From positions 1 through 60,127 of the forward strand of contig SFVC01000011.1 in assembly GCA_004560375.1 (NCBI GenBank): DNA of 60,127 nt. Direction: 5' to 3'. The stretch's first letter is position 1. Each line of letters opens with the position of its first letter. The DNA is from a bacterium (GTDB lineage Bacteria; Bacillota; Clostridia; Oscillospirales; Oscillospiraceae). The notes beneath the pieces are model-generated. The model was given only the letters and a program-made list of their open reading frames with translations, ran no database searches and was not told the origin of the DNA. Both the position numbers and the translations under genes were made by a program. This document shows, piece after piece, positions 47,905 through 56,897 of this stretch.

Positions 47905-49842
47905 TTACGCCGCGGGAAGCACCAGAACCTGGCCGGGCCAGATCTGATTGGCGTTCTTGATGGTGTCCTTGTTGGCCTCGTAGATGATCGTCCACTTCGC
48001 GCCGCTGCCATAATGGGTCTTGGCGATCTTCCACAGGCTGTCGCCGCGCACCACAACATAGGTAGTGACCTCGGGCTCGGGCTGGGGTTCGGGCTCGGGC
48101 TCAGGCTGGGGCTCAGGCTCGGGAGTGGGTTCCGGCTCGGGCTCGGGCTCCGGCTCGGCGGCCTTCTTGATGGTGATGCGGCCGGCGCTCTGGCCGTACT
48201 GCTCGGCGGTGACGGTGCCGTTCAGCTCGTCCACAATGTAGTTGATGAGCACGGCGTTGTCGATCATCACGCTGTCCTTGAGCAGCTTGTCAGTCTTAAA
48301 CATGACGAAGCCGTCGCCGCCGCTCTTGAGCATATAGTTGTGGGAGGCCAGGGTGTAGGTCTTTTCCACATCCAGCGGCTGGCCGTTTACCATCACGTCG
48401 GTGACGCGGTACTGGCCGTCCACCTTCACGAACTCCTTCTCGTCGTTCATCACCACGGAGGAGGGGATGTCGGCGTTGATGGTGTAGGTCACGCCGGACA
48501 CCTGGAGGAAGCCGCCGTTCTCCTCGGGGTAGTTGCGGGATCCGAACTCCAGGGCGTCCAGGATCTTCTGGCCGGTGGTCTCCACCAGGCAGGCCTCGTT
48601 GCCGAAGGGATGGACGTTGATGATGTCCTCATAGGTCACGTCGCCCGCGGCGATATTGGCGCGCACGCCGCCGCCATTGACGAAGGCCACGTCGGCGCCC
48701 AGCATTGTCCGGTAGGCATCAGCGCACAGGTCGCCCAGGTTGGTCTCGCCGCTGCGAACCAGGCGCTTGCCGTCGGCGCCGTTGATGGTCAGATCCACCT
48801 CGGACTTGGCGACGACCTTTTTCAGCTCCGCCTCAAAAGCGTCGTTCTTCTCCTTCACAAAGGCGGCCACGGCCTCGTCCTGCTTGTCATAGCCCTCCAC
48901 CAGCTCGGCGGTGATCTTGCCGGACTCGGTGTCAATGACTACCTTGCCGAGGGCGGCCAGCTTGGTGCCGGTCTGAGCCCACACCACGTCCTCGCCGTCC
49001 TTGTTGGGGACGAGCTTCTCGATCTGCTCGTGGGAGTGGCCGTCGATGAGCAGGTCGATGCCGGTGGTATTGGCGATAACGGTCTGGGCCTTCCACTCCT
49101 GGGTGGAGCCGTCGTCGCCCAGATGGGCCACGGCCACCACGTAGTCGGCCCCGTCCTTCTTGGCGGCGTCTACAGCCTTCTGCACGGTGTCGTACAGATC
49201 CTTGCCGTTATTGCCCTGCTGGAAGCTGTAGATATACTCCCCTTTGTCGTTCTGGAAGTAGGTGGGGGTGGACTTGGTGAAGGTCTCGGGGGTGTCGATG
49301 CCCACATAGGCCACCTTCACCTCGCCGTAGGTCAGCACCTTGTAGGCGTCGAACACGGCTTCGCCATTCAGATCGGTGAAGTTGGAGCAGATGTAGTCAT
49401 ACTCCGCCTTGTCCTTGGCCAGGGACAGGAAGTTGTCCATACCGTAGTCGAACTCATGGTTGCCGGGGATGGCCAGGTCGTAGCCCACCTTGTTCAGGAT
49501 CTCCACAATGGCGGAGCCCTTGGTCAGGGTACCGATGGGGCCGCCCTGAATGGCGTCGCCCGCGTCGATGAGGGTGACGTTCTCCTGACCGTACTGGGCC
49601 TCCATCTCGGCCTTGTAGGCCGCTACGCCCGCGTAGCCGATGTTGGTGACTGCGTCGTCCTTCTTCACCTGATCGATGCTGCAGTGGACGTCATTGGTGT
49701 GCAGGATGACGATTTGGCCCTTGAGATCGGCTTCCGGGGCCCCGGAAGCGGTTCCCTCCGCCGCTGCGGCGGGAAGCGCCAGCCCGATGGCCAGGATTAC
49801 AGCCAACAGAAGGGCCATAATCTTGTTTTGTACGCGTTTCAT
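47905..49842 (-). CDS. Secreted 5'-nucleotidase/2',3'-cyclic phosphodiesterase with LysM anchor
   Basis: The 645-residue protein has a signal peptide (about 1-28, ending LPAAAAE). The metallophosphatase domain has the expected metal motifs (HTNDVH, DAGDAIQGG, GNHEFDYG, DGHSHE). The C-terminal nucleotidase domain binds the base (GGGVRANI and SGGDGF). A 40-residue Glu-Pro repeat follows, and a final LysM module (VVRGDSLWKIAKTHYG) that binds peptidoglycan. It should hydrolyse extracellular nucleotides for phosphate and nucleoside salvage, or produce adenosine. A promoter is at 49917-49944. Confidence 0.92.
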   Translation of the reverse strand: MKRVQNKIMALLLAVILAIGLALPAAAAEGTASGAPEADLKGQIVILHTNDVHCSIDQVKKDDAVTNIGYAGVAAYKAEMEAQYGQENVTLIDAGDAIQGGPIGTLTKGSAIVEILNKVGYDLAIPGNHEFDYGMDNFLSLAKDKAEYDYICSNFTDLNGEAVFDAYKVLTYGEVKVAYVGIDTPETFTKSTPTYFQNDKGEYIYSFQQGNNGKDLYDTVQKAVDAAKKDGADYVVAVAHLGDDGSTQEWKAQTVIANTTGIDLLIDGHSHEQIEKLVPNKDGEDVVWAQTGTKLAALGKVVIDTESGKITAELVEGYDKQDEAVAAFVKEKNDAFEAELKKVVAKSEVDLTINGADGKRLVRSGETNLGDLCADAYRTMLGADVAFVNGGGVRANIAAGDVTYEDIINVHPFGNEACLVETTGQKILDALEFGSRNYPEENGGFLQVSGVTYTINADIPSSVVMNDEKEFVKVDGQYRVTDVMVNGQPLDVEKTYTLASHNYMLKSGGDGFVMFKTDKLLKDSVMIDNAVLINYIVDELNGTVTAEQYGQSAGRITIKKAAEPEPEPEPEPTPEPEPQPEPEPEPQPEPEVTTYVVVRGDSLWKIAKTHYGSGAKWTIIYEANKDTIKNANQIWPGQVLVLPAA

Positions 49843-49916
49843 TGGTTCACCTTTCCCTTCATTTTCTCTTTGCCCGCCTATTTCCTCACGTTTAGGATGA
49901 GCGGACTACACCTTCT

Positions 49917-49944
49917 ATTATACAAGTAAATTCCGGATTTTCAA
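49917..49944 (-). promoter_or_regulatory. Promoter of the nucleotidase gene
   Basis: On the minus strand TTGAAA (49944-49939), 16 bases and TATAAT (49922-49917). I see no clear Pho box. Confidence 0.6.
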
Positions 49945-50057
49945 GCACCAATCGTCCAAACTGCCAAAAATTTTCACGGCCCCGGTGGAGTGACTGGGAT
50001 CGTGCTGTTTGCGGGTTATTTTGCGGCCCGGGTCTCCGCGGCGGCGGAGGCTGAATA

Positions 50058-50088
50058 AAGGCCCTCCCGCCGGCGGCGGGAGGGCCTT
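50058..50088. terminator. Terminator after prfB
   Basis: A 14-bp stem (50058-50071 with 50075-50088) lies 5 bases past the prfB stop codon. Confidence 0.88.
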
Positions 50089-50092
50089 GGAC

Positions 50093-51214
50093 TTACTTTG
50101 TCGCCCAGTTTCCTGTGGCGGCGGCGGTGAGGTAGGCGTTGATGAAGCCGTCCAGGTCGCCGTCCATCACCCCATTGACGTTGGAGGTCTCAAAGGCGGT
50201 GCGGTTGTCCTTCACCAGCTGATAGGGCATGAACACATAGGAGCGGATCTGGCTGCCCCACTCGATCTTGAGCTGCACGCCCTTGATGTCGGAGATCTTG
50301 TCCAGGTGCTCCTGCTCCTTGATCTGCATCAGCTTGGAGCGCAGCATCTTCATACAGGTCTCCTCGTTCTGGAACTGGGAGCGCTCGGTCTGGCAGGACA
50401 CCACGATGCCGGTGGGCTTGTGGATCAGCCGAACGGCGGAGGAGGTCTTGTTGATGTGCTGGCCGCCGGCGCCGGAGGAGCGGTACACCTGACGCTCGAT
50501 GTCCTCGTCCCGGATGTCCACCTCCACGCTGTCGTCCAGCTCGGGCATGACCTCCACCGCGGCAAAGGAGGTCTGCCGCCGGGCGTTGGCGTCGAAGGGG
50601 GAGATGCGAACCAGCCGGTGGACGCCGTGCTCGCTCTTGAGGTAGCCGTAGGCGTTGTCCCCCTCGATGCGGATGGCGGCGGACTTGATGCCCGCCTCGT
50701 CCCCGTCCTGATAGTCCAGCACGGAGTAGGAGAAGCCGTGGCGCTCCGCCCACCGGGTGTACATCCGGTAGAGCATCTGGGCCCAATCCTGGGCCTCGGT
50801 GCCCCCCGCCCCGGCCTGGAGGGAGATGATGGCGGTGGAGTTGTCGTACTCCCCGGACAGCAGGGTGGACAGGCGGGCGGTCTCCATCTCGCCCACCAGC
50901 GCCTCAAAGCCGCTCTCCACCTCGGGAACCAGGGACTCGTCCTCCTCCTCGTTGCCCATCTCGCACAGGGTCATCAGGTCGTCCCAGGCCGACTGCCGTT
51001 TGGCCTGGGCGTTGATCTTGCCCTCCAGACTGCTGATGCGCTGCTGCACCTTGCGGGCCTTCTCCACATTGTCCCAGAAGCCGTCGGCGGCGGACTGGGC
51101 GTGGAGCTCGTCCAGCTCCCGCTCGGCGGCCTCCAGATCCAGGGCCCGGCCCAGCTCGTCCAGCTCGGGCTTCAGGTTGTTCAGCTTTACCCGGTACTCG
51201 TCAAATTGAAGCAT
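50093..51214 (-). CDS. prfB: Peptide chain release factor 2
   Basis: The ATG at 51214 gives the standard N-terminus; an upstream in-frame ATG exists. The 373-residue protein has the stop-recognition SPF motif (RISPFDANARR) and the GGQ motif (SSGAGGQHINKT) that triggers peptide release at UGA and UAA codons. The usual in-frame UGA of the prfB programmed frameshift, normally near codon 25, is absent; that part reads straight through (GRALDLEA). Feedback through frameshifting is therefore lost here. It has its own promoter. Confidence 0.94.
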   Translation of the reverse strand: MLQFDEYRVKLNNLKPELDELGRALDLEAAERELDELHAQSAADGFWDNVEKARKVQQRISSLEGKINAQAKRQSAWDDLMTLCEMGNEEEDESLVPEVESGFEALVGEMETARLSTLLSGEYDNSTAIISLQAGAGGTEAQDWAQMLYRMYTRWAERHGFSYSVLDYQDGDEAGIKSAAIRIEGDNAYGYLKSEHGVHRLVRISPFDANARRQTSFAAVEVMPELDDSVEVDIRDEDIERQVYRSSGAGGQHINKTSSAVRLIHKPTGIVVSCQTERSQFQNEETCMKMLRSKLMQIKEQEHLDKISDIKGVQLKIEWGSQIRSYVFMPYQLVKDNRTAFETSNVNGVMDGDLDGFINAYLTAAATGNWATK

Positions 51215-51271
51215 TGCGTATTCATCCTTCCGCGGCGCGGGCCGCAAGATTGTTTTTCTCTCAATTCCTGT

Positions 51272-51300
51272 ATTATATAAAAAGATCCGGCGGTTGTAAA
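51272..51300 (-). promoter_or_regulatory. prfB promoter
   Basis: On the minus strand TTTACA (51300-51295), 17 bases and TATAAT (51277-51272). Confidence 0.7.
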
Positions 51301-51416
51301 GTGGAAGGTTTGCGGATGGGCCCCGGAGAGGCTGGTTTTTGCGCCACAGGATAACCCGGAGGGCATCTTGGGCAAAGAAAGGGCGGGAAACCCGCCCCTT
51401 TCCGGCGATTTCCCGG

Positions 51417-51445
51417 TTGACTTTCCCGCCGGGGGCTACTACAAT
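51417..51445 (+). promoter_or_regulatory. Cysteine desulfurase promoter
   Basis: TTGACT (51417-51422), 17 bases and TACAAT (51440-51445). A hairpin at about 51379-51403 lies just upstream between the divergent promoters. Confidence 0.7.
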
Positions 51446-51494
51446 GGACTAATCTATCAGTCCGCCGGTTCAATCTTTTTGGGAGGCCCGGAGT

Positions 51495-52634
51495 ATGGAA
51501 CAGCTCGTTTATTTTGATTACGCCGCCACCACGCCGGTGCGCCCCGAGGCCCGGGAGGCCCTGCTCCGGGCGCTGGACGGCTTTGGCAACCCCTCCTCCC
51601 GGTACGGCTTCGGCCGGGAGGCCGCCCTGGGGGTGAAGGCGGATCGGGAGACGGTGGCCGCCGCTCTGGGCTGTGCCCCCGGGGAGGTGACCTTCACCTC
51701 CTGCGGCACCGAGGGGGACAACTGGGCCATCCGCCGGGGGGCGGAGCGGAACCGGCGGCGGGGGAAGCACATCGTCACCACCACCATCGAGCACGCCGCG
51801 GTGCTGGAGACCTGCAAAGACCTGGAGCGGGAGGGGTACGAGGTCACGTATCTCCAGCCGGACAAGGCGGGCCGGATCACGGCGGAGCAGGTGGCCGCCG
51901 CCCTGCGGCCCGATACCGCCCTGGTGTCCATGATGCTGGTGAACAACGAGACGGGGGTTGTCCTGCCGGTGGCGGACTGCGTGAGGGCGGTGAAGGCGTT
52001 CGACCCCGCCATCCTGTTCCACTGTGACGCGGTGCAGGGCTTTTTGAAGGTGGAGACGCCCCTGGCCCGTTTAGGCGCGGATCTGGTGGCCGTCAGCGGC
52101 CATAAGATCGGCGCGCCCAAGGGGATCGGGGCGCTGTACGTGAAGAAAGGCGTGGGCCTGCGGCCTCTGCTCACCGGCGGCGGGCAGGAGGACGGCCTGC
52201 GCTCCGGCACCGAGGCCACCGCCCAGATCGCCGCCTTCGCGGCAGCGGTACAGGCGGTGAGCGGGGACAAGACCCGCCTGGAGCGCACCGCCGGCATCAA
52301 GGCGTACACGCTGGAGCGGCTGAAGGAGGCCATCCCGGAGCTGAAGGTGATCTCCCAGGGGGACGCCCCCCACATCTGCGCGGTGACCCTGCCGGGGTAC
52401 AAGAGCGAGGTGGTGGTGCGGGTGCTGGGGGATCGGGGGATCTGCGTGTCCTCCGGCTCCGCCTGCCACCGGGGCAAGCCCAGCCACGTGTTCGCCGCCA
52501 TGAACCTGCCCAAGCCCTGGCTGGACGGGGCGCTGCGGCTGTCCTTCTCGCCGGACACCACCCGGGCGGAGGCGGACGGGCTGGCGGCCGCCCTGAAGGA
52601 CGCGGCGGATACGCTGTTCACCACCCTGTCTTAG
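51495..52634 (+). CDS. Cysteine desulfurase (NifS/IscS-like)
   Basis: The 379-residue PLP enzyme has the PLP Lys in SGHKIGAPKG (Lys204) and the active-site Cys in SSGSACHRG (Cys324), with GNPSS and VNNETG landmarks. It converts cysteine to alanine and enzyme-bound persulfide. It is not next to IscU, a rhodanese or tRNA-thiolation genes; the next gene is a MATE transporter. The sequence near the Cys fits group I enzymes with a mobile loop. The recipient may be Fe-S assembly or tRNA thiolation. Confidence 0.9.
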   Translation: MEQLVYFDYAATTPVRPEAREALLRALDGFGNPSSRYGFGREAALGVKADRETVAAALGCAPGEVTFTSCGTEGDNWAIRRGAERNRRRGKHIVTTTIEHAAVLETCKDLEREGYEVTYLQPDKAGRITAEQVAAALRPDTALVSMMLVNNETGVVLPVADCVRAVKAFDPAILFHCDAVQGFLKVETPLARLGADLVAVSGHKIGAPKGIGALYVKKGVGLRPLLTGGGQEDGLRSGTEATAQIAAFAAAVQAVSGDKTRLERTAGIKAYTLERLKEAIPELKVISQGDAPHICAVTLPGYKSEVVVRVLGDRGICVSSGSACHRGKPSHVFAAMNLPKPWLDGALRLSFSPDTTRAEADGLAAALKDAADTLFTTLS

Positions 52635-52676
52635 ACGCCCCGCCCCTCCGGCGGGGCGAGGAAAGGAGTCTCTCAA

Positions 52677-54074
52677 ATGGTTAAGTTATTCCGGCGGGAG
52701 CCGGGTTTTTATCCCAAGCTGCTGTCCCTGGCCCTGCCCATCCTGCTGCAAAACCTGATCACCAACTCCCTGGGGCTGGTGGACACGTTTATGGTGGGCA
52801 CCATGGGCCAGGGCCCTCTGGCCGGGGTGACGCTGGCCAACATCCCGGTGTTCGTGGTGCAGCTCATGATGTTCGGCATCCAGAGCGGATCCTCCGTGCT
52901 GATCAGCCAGTACCGGGGCAAGGGGGACTTGCAGGCCATCAACCGGGTGATGGGCATCGGGATGTACGCCGCCGGGGCCATCGGGCTGGCGTTCGCCCTG
53001 GTGATGGGCTTTTTGCCCGAGCAGTTCATGGGCCTGTTCGGCAATGATCGGTTGGTGGTGGCCACCGCCGCCCGGTACGCCCGGATCGTGGGCTGGTCGT
53101 ACTTCTTTGACAGCTTCGTGCAGGTCTACATCGGCGTGCACCGGGCCATGGGCGACCCCAACCGGGGCCTGATCATCCTTGGGGTGTCCATGGCCAGCAA
53201 CACCTTCCTCAACTGGGTGTTCATCTTCGGCAACCTGGGGGCCCCCCGGCTGGCGGAGCAGGGCGCGGCGCTGGCCACCCTGCTGGCCCGGGTGCTGTCC
53301 TGCTCCATCGCGGTGGCCTGGGCGGTGCTGGACAAGAAGTTCAAGCTGGATCCCGCCCTGCTGTTCCGCCCCGGCGGAGAGATGGTACGGCGGTTTGTGC
53401 GCTTCTCCACCCCCGTGATGTGCAATGAGACCTTCTGGGGGCTGGGTACCTCCCTGTTCCCCACCATCATGGGCCACATGGAGGGCTCGGAGGACATCCT
53501 GGCGGCCTACGCCATCGCGGGCAATATCACCAACCTGTGCACCGTGGGGGTGTTCGCCATCTCAGGCACCGCCGCCATCCTCATCGGCCAGGCCATCGGC
53601 TCGGGCCGGAAGGACGAGGTGTACTCCCTGGGGGCGCTGCTCAACGTGCTGGCCTTCCTGTTCGGGCTGGTGGCGGGACTCCTGTTCCTGGGGGTGCTGT
53701 ACTTCGTGGTGGCCCCCTTCCTCTACCCTCTGTTCGATCTGACCGCTGCCGCCCAGGAGATCTGCACCATGATGCTCACCATCGTGTTCTGCATGATGCC
53801 CCTGCGCTCCTATGAGTGCACCAACATCGTGGGGGTGCTCCGGGGGGGCGGGGACGTGCGGATGGCCACCCTCATCGACCTGACGCCCCTGTGGGCGGTG
53901 GCCCTGCCCCTGGCGGTGCTGTCCGGGCTGGTGTTCCAGCTGGGCATCCTCTGGGTGTACCTGTCCATGATGAGCGAGAATATGGTGAAGGCGGTGCTGT
54001 CCACCCGGCGCTTCCTCAGCGGCCGGTGGATCAACGACGTGACCATCCCCGCGCAGCAGGAGGCGGGCGCCTGA
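52677..54074 (+). CDS. MATE-family efflux transporter
   Basis: The 465-residue protein has twelve predicted membrane helices in two pseudo-symmetric halves (LALPILLQNLITNSLGLVDTFMVG in the first). MATE proteins expel cationic drugs or metabolites with Na+ or H+. The start follows AAAGGAG. It lies 42 bases after the cysteine desulfurase and may share its transcript. The compound exported cannot be inferred. Confidence 0.9.
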   Translation: MVKLFRREPGFYPKLLSLALPILLQNLITNSLGLVDTFMVGTMGQGPLAGVTLANIPVFVVQLMMFGIQSGSSVLISQYRGKGDLQAINRVMGIGMYAAGAIGLAFALVMGFLPEQFMGLFGNDRLVVATAARYARIVGWSYFFDSFVQVYIGVHRAMGDPNRGLIILGVSMASNTFLNWVFIFGNLGAPRLAEQGAALATLLARVLSCSIAVAWAVLDKKFKLDPALLFRPGGEMVRRFVRFSTPVMCNETFWGLGTSLFPTIMGHMEGSEDILAAYAIAGNITNLCTVGVFAISGTAAILIGQAIGSGRKDEVYSLGALLNVLAFLFGLVAGLLFLGVLYFVVAPFLYPLFDLTAAAQEICTMMLTIVFCMMPLRSYECTNIVGVLRGGGDVRMATLIDLTPLWAVALPLAVLSGLVFQLGILWVYLSMMSENMVKAVLSTRRFLSGRWINDVTIPAQQEAGA

Positions 54075-54104
54075 GCCCCCGCAAAAATATTTTTGAAAAG
54101 GGTA

Positions 54105-54133
54105 TTGCATTCCCCTGCGGGGCGTGCTACAAT
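54105..54133 (+). promoter_or_regulatory. Promoter of the Cys/His-repeat gene
   Basis: TTGCAT (54105-54110), 17 bases and TACAAT (54128-54133). Confidence 0.65.
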
Positions 54134-54191
54134 GACGACAGCAATAGTCAAATGCCCGATCCCATCAAACCGATTTGGAGGTAGAACCATC

Positions 54192-54602
54192 ATGTCTCTG
54201 AAAAAGATCCTGATTTCTCTGCTGTGCGCCCTGTGCGCCGTCTCCCTGCTGATCCCCGCCGCCTTTGCCCACGGCGGCCACGGCCGGGGCATGAGGGCGC
54301 AGGCCAGAACCTACCAGTGCGCGGTGTGCCCCGTGGAGGGCTGTGAGGTGGCGGGCCGCCACTATCACGACGGCGTCCTCTACTGCGGCTACAACCACGC
54401 CAGCGGCTGGTGCGACGGCGCCTGCCTGCCCCTGTGCCCGGTGGAGGGTTGCACGCTGGCGGGCCGCCACTATCACGACGGCACCCTGTACTGCGGGGCC
54501 AACCACACCGCCGGCTACTGCAGCGGGAACTGCGGGTGGTACACCCAGACCTCCGGCAGCTGGGGCGGCTGCCATGGCGGCGGCCGTCATTGCGGCTGGT
54601 GA
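54192..54602 (+). CDS. Small secreted Cys/His-rich protein with an internal repeat
   Basis: The 136-residue protein has a signal peptide (about 1-26). Then two near-identical modules of about 40 residues occur in tandem: CPVEGC, AGRHYHDG, LYCG, NH, G-X-C-X-G-X-C. Each has five cysteines and three histidines in fixed spacing, the pattern of a metal-binding or disulfide-locked knuckle. The DNA of the two modules is also closely similar, indicating recent duplication. The tail (GGCHGGGRHCGW) adds more Cys and His. I do not recognise a named family. GGAGG precedes the ATG, and a strong terminator follows. Confidence 0.75.
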   Translation: MSLKKILISLLCALCAVSLLIPAAFAHGGHGRGMRAQARTYQCAVCPVEGCEVAGRHYHDGVLYCGYNHASGWCDGACLPLCPVEGCTLAGRHYHDGTLYCGANHTAGYCSGNCGWYTQTSGSWGGCHGGGRHCGW

Positions 54603-54622
54603 CCGCAACCTGATGGGAAACG

Positions 54623-54652
54623 GGGAGGGCCTTTCCAAGGCCCTCCCTCTCT
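54623..54652 (+). terminator. Terminator of the Cys/His-repeat gene
   Basis: An 11-bp stem (54623-54633 with 54637-54647) is followed by TCTTT. Confidence 0.85.
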
Positions 54653-54726
54653 TTGCGCGAAAGGGCCTGCCCGGGGTGTAATACCGGAGGGGCCCGAAAT
54701 GCGGAAACTTGACCTTGAAATGTTTC

Positions 54727-54765
54727 AGGGGGCGGCTTCTCAGCCGTCCCCTTTTGTGATACAAT
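54727..54765 (+). promoter_or_regulatory. Hairpin and weak promoter upstream of the LytTR regulator
   Basis: A GC hairpin (about 54727-54750) followed by TTTT could terminate read-through. TACAAT (54760-54765) is a candidate -10 with a poor -35, as expected for an activator-dependent promoter. Confidence 0.45.
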
Positions 54766-54813
54766 AACGGCAAACACCGCGGAGCAAGGATGTGCTTGAG
54801 AGGAGGAACCGGT

Positions 54814-55539
54814 ATGTATCTCGCGGTATGCGATGATGAGGCTGAAAGTCTGGAAGCCATCGCCGGTCTTCTGAAGGACTGGGAGGCGGAGCGGCAGCTT
54901 CCCCTGCCCAGGCGTATGTTTTCCAGCGGGGTGGAGCTGCTGGAAGCGGCCCGGCGGGAGCGGTTCACGCTGTACCTGCTGGACGTGATCATGCCCACGG
55001 TGGACGGCATGGCCGCGGCCCGGGAGCTGCGGAGCTTTGACGGCGCCGCGGATATTGTGTTTCTCACCTCCTCCCCCGAGTTTGCCTGTGAGAGCTACCG
55101 GGTGCAGGCCCTGGACTATCTGCTCAAGCCGGTGGGCAAAGATCGGCTGTTCCGGCTGCTGGACGAACTGTATCTCCGGGAGCAGCGGCCCCGGGAGGCC
55201 CTGATCCTGAAAACGGGCACCATCATCGTCCGCGTCCCCTTCTCTCAGCTGGCCTTTGTGGAGGTCATGGGGAAGCGGCTGTATTTCAATTTGACAAACG
55301 GCGGGGTGCGGGAGGTGGCCGGATCCCTGAAGGAGTATGAGGACGTACTGCTGGCCCGCCCGGAATTCATGCGGGTGCACCGCTCCTATATTGTCAATAT
55401 GCTCCAGGCGGCGGAGTTTTCCTCCGGCAATATCCGAACCTTTTCAGGGAAGGATATCCCCGTGTCCAGGCTTTTGTACCCGCAGCTCCACAAGGACTAT
55501 ATGGCGCTGCTGTTTGACCAGAGGGGGACGGTGGAATGA
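54814..55539 (+). CDS. LytTR-family response regulator (AgrA-like)
   Basis: The 241-residue protein has an N-terminal receiver domain (CDDE acidic pocket, phosphoacceptor Asp in YLLDVIMP, Lys in LLKPVG) and a C-terminal LytTR DNA-binding domain (FVEVMGKRLYF, FMRVHRSYIVN). It is the partner of the GHKL kinase whose gene overlaps its end by 4 bases. No agrB or agrD-like gene is visible nearby, so the signal is unknown. GAGAGGAGGA precedes the ATG. Confidence 0.92.
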   Translation: MYLAVCDDEAESLEAIAGLLKDWEAERQLPLPRRMFSSGVELLEAARRERFTLYLLDVIMPTVDGMAAARELRSFDGAADIVFLTSSPEFACESYRVQALDYLLKPVGKDRLFRLLDELYLREQRPREALILKTGTIIVRVPFSQLAFVEVMGKRLYFNLTNGGVREVAGSLKEYEDVLLARPEFMRVHRSYIVNMLQAAEFSSGNIRTFSGKDIPVSRLLYPQLHKDYMALLFDQRGTVE

Positions 55540-56816
55540 TGAATCTGGTGGACATCCTCAACGGGGTCAACTATGGCCTGGTGTTCTTCTTCGGCGCGGC
55601 GCTGAGCGTGTCCGTGGCAGGAGGGTGCAGGGACAAGCGGGAGTGGATCCTTCTGTTTACGCTGTGCCCCCTCTTTCTGGCCCTGCAAACGGTCTCCTGG
55701 CTGACGCTGGGGCTGGCCGCCACCAAGCAGCTCTACCCCCTGTTTATCCACCTGCCCTTGCTGGTGGTACTGGTGTTCGGGATGAAGCGGCCGGCGGCGA
55801 TGTCGTTGGTCAGCATTTGCACCGGCTATCTGTGCTGCCAGCTTCCCCGGTGCGGCGACATCGCCGTAACCGCCGCCACCGGATCCCCGCTGGCGGGGCA
55901 GATCGTCTATACCATCATTCTTGCCCCCATTTTCCTCTTTTTGCTGCGGTATTTTGCGCCCGCCGCCCGGGGGGCCATGACCGAGTCGCCCAGATCCCTG
56001 TTCCTGTTCGGCGGCCTGCCGGTGATCTATTATGTCTTTGACTACACCACCGCCGTCTACTCCGACCTGCTCTATTCCGGCAGCAAGGTGTTGGCCCAGA
56101 TGATCCCCACGGTGGTGGGCCTGTTTTACATGGTGTATACCACCGCCTACCGCCAGCAGCTCCAGCAGCGCAGCCAGACCCAGATGCAGAGCTCCTTGCT
56201 GTCCACCCAGATCAAGCAGGCGGAGAAGGAACTGGCCTCTCTGCGCCGCTCGGAAAGCCAATCCGTCCTTTACCGGCACGATATGCGCCACCACCTGACC
56301 GTCCTCAGCGCCTTTCTGGCGGAGGGTAGGGTTCAGCAGGCCCAGGAGTACATCAGCGAGGTGCAAAGCGGCATCGAGGCCATCACGCCCAAGCGGTTCT
56401 GCGACAACGAGCTGGTCAACCTGCTCTGCTCCGCCTTTTCGGATCGGGCGGAGCGGCTGGACGTTCGGTTGACGGTGAAGGCCGATTTGCCCCCCGTGCT
56501 GAGTATCCCGGACATTGAGCTGTGCGCCCTGCTGTCCAACGGCCTGGAGAACGCCCTGGCCGCCGCCGGCGCGCTGGACGAGAACCGGAGGTGGATCAGC
56601 TGCTTCTGCGGCATCCGGGCCAGCAAGCTGCTGATCGAGATCAAAAACCCCTGCGTGGGGAAGATCGTCATGCGGGACGGGCTGCCCGTGTCCGAGCGGG
56701 AGGGCCATGGCTACGGCTGCCGCAGCATCCAAACCATTGCCCACACCTGCCACGGCCTGTGCGAATTTACGGCGGAGGACGGAATTTTTACCCTCCGGGC
56801 GGCCATGCCCGTGTGA
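55536..56816 (+). CDS. GHKL sensor histidine kinase (AgrC-like)
   Basis: The 426-residue kinase has six or seven membrane helices in the first 215 residues, a coiled-coil (about 215-245), and a cytosolic core. The phospho-His is in YRHDMRHHL and the ATP-binding N box in SNGLENAL; a GHGYGCRSI glycine box follows. It belongs with AgrC/CitA-type peptide-sensing kinases and should phosphorylate the preceding LytTR regulator. The input is not evident. A terminator at 56836 closes the operon. Confidence 0.92.
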   Translation: MMNLVDILNGVNYGLVFFFGAALSVSVAGGCRDKREWILLFTLCPLFLALQTVSWLTLGLAATKQLYPLFIHLPLLVVLVFGMKRPAAMSLVSICTGYLCCQLPRCGDIAVTAATGSPLAGQIVYTIILAPIFLFLLRYFAPAARGAMTESPRSLFLFGGLPVIYYVFDYTTAVYSDLLYSGSKVLAQMIPTVVGLFYMVYTTAYRQQLQQRSQTQMQSSLLSTQIKQAEKELASLRRSESQSVLYRHDMRHHLTVLSAFLAEGRVQQAQEYISEVQSGIEAITPKRFCDNELVNLLCSAFSDRAERLDVRLTVKADLPPVLSIPDIELCALLSNGLENALAAAGALDENRRWISCFCGIRASKLLIEIKNPCVGKIVMRDGLPVSEREGHGYGCRSIQTIAHTCHGLCEFTAEDGIFTLRAAMPV

Positions 56817-56835
56817 GACACGGGCCGGAACATCT

Positions 56836-56879
56836 AAAAAAGCGGGCCCTGAACGCTCCAGCGTTCAGGGCCCGTTTTT
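56836..56879. terminator. Bidirectional terminator
   Basis: A 15-bp perfect stem (56843-56857 with 56860-56874) with A- and T-runs separates the kinase and serA. Confidence 0.93.
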
Positions 56880-56897
56880 GGCTTGCTCAGGGTTAGG

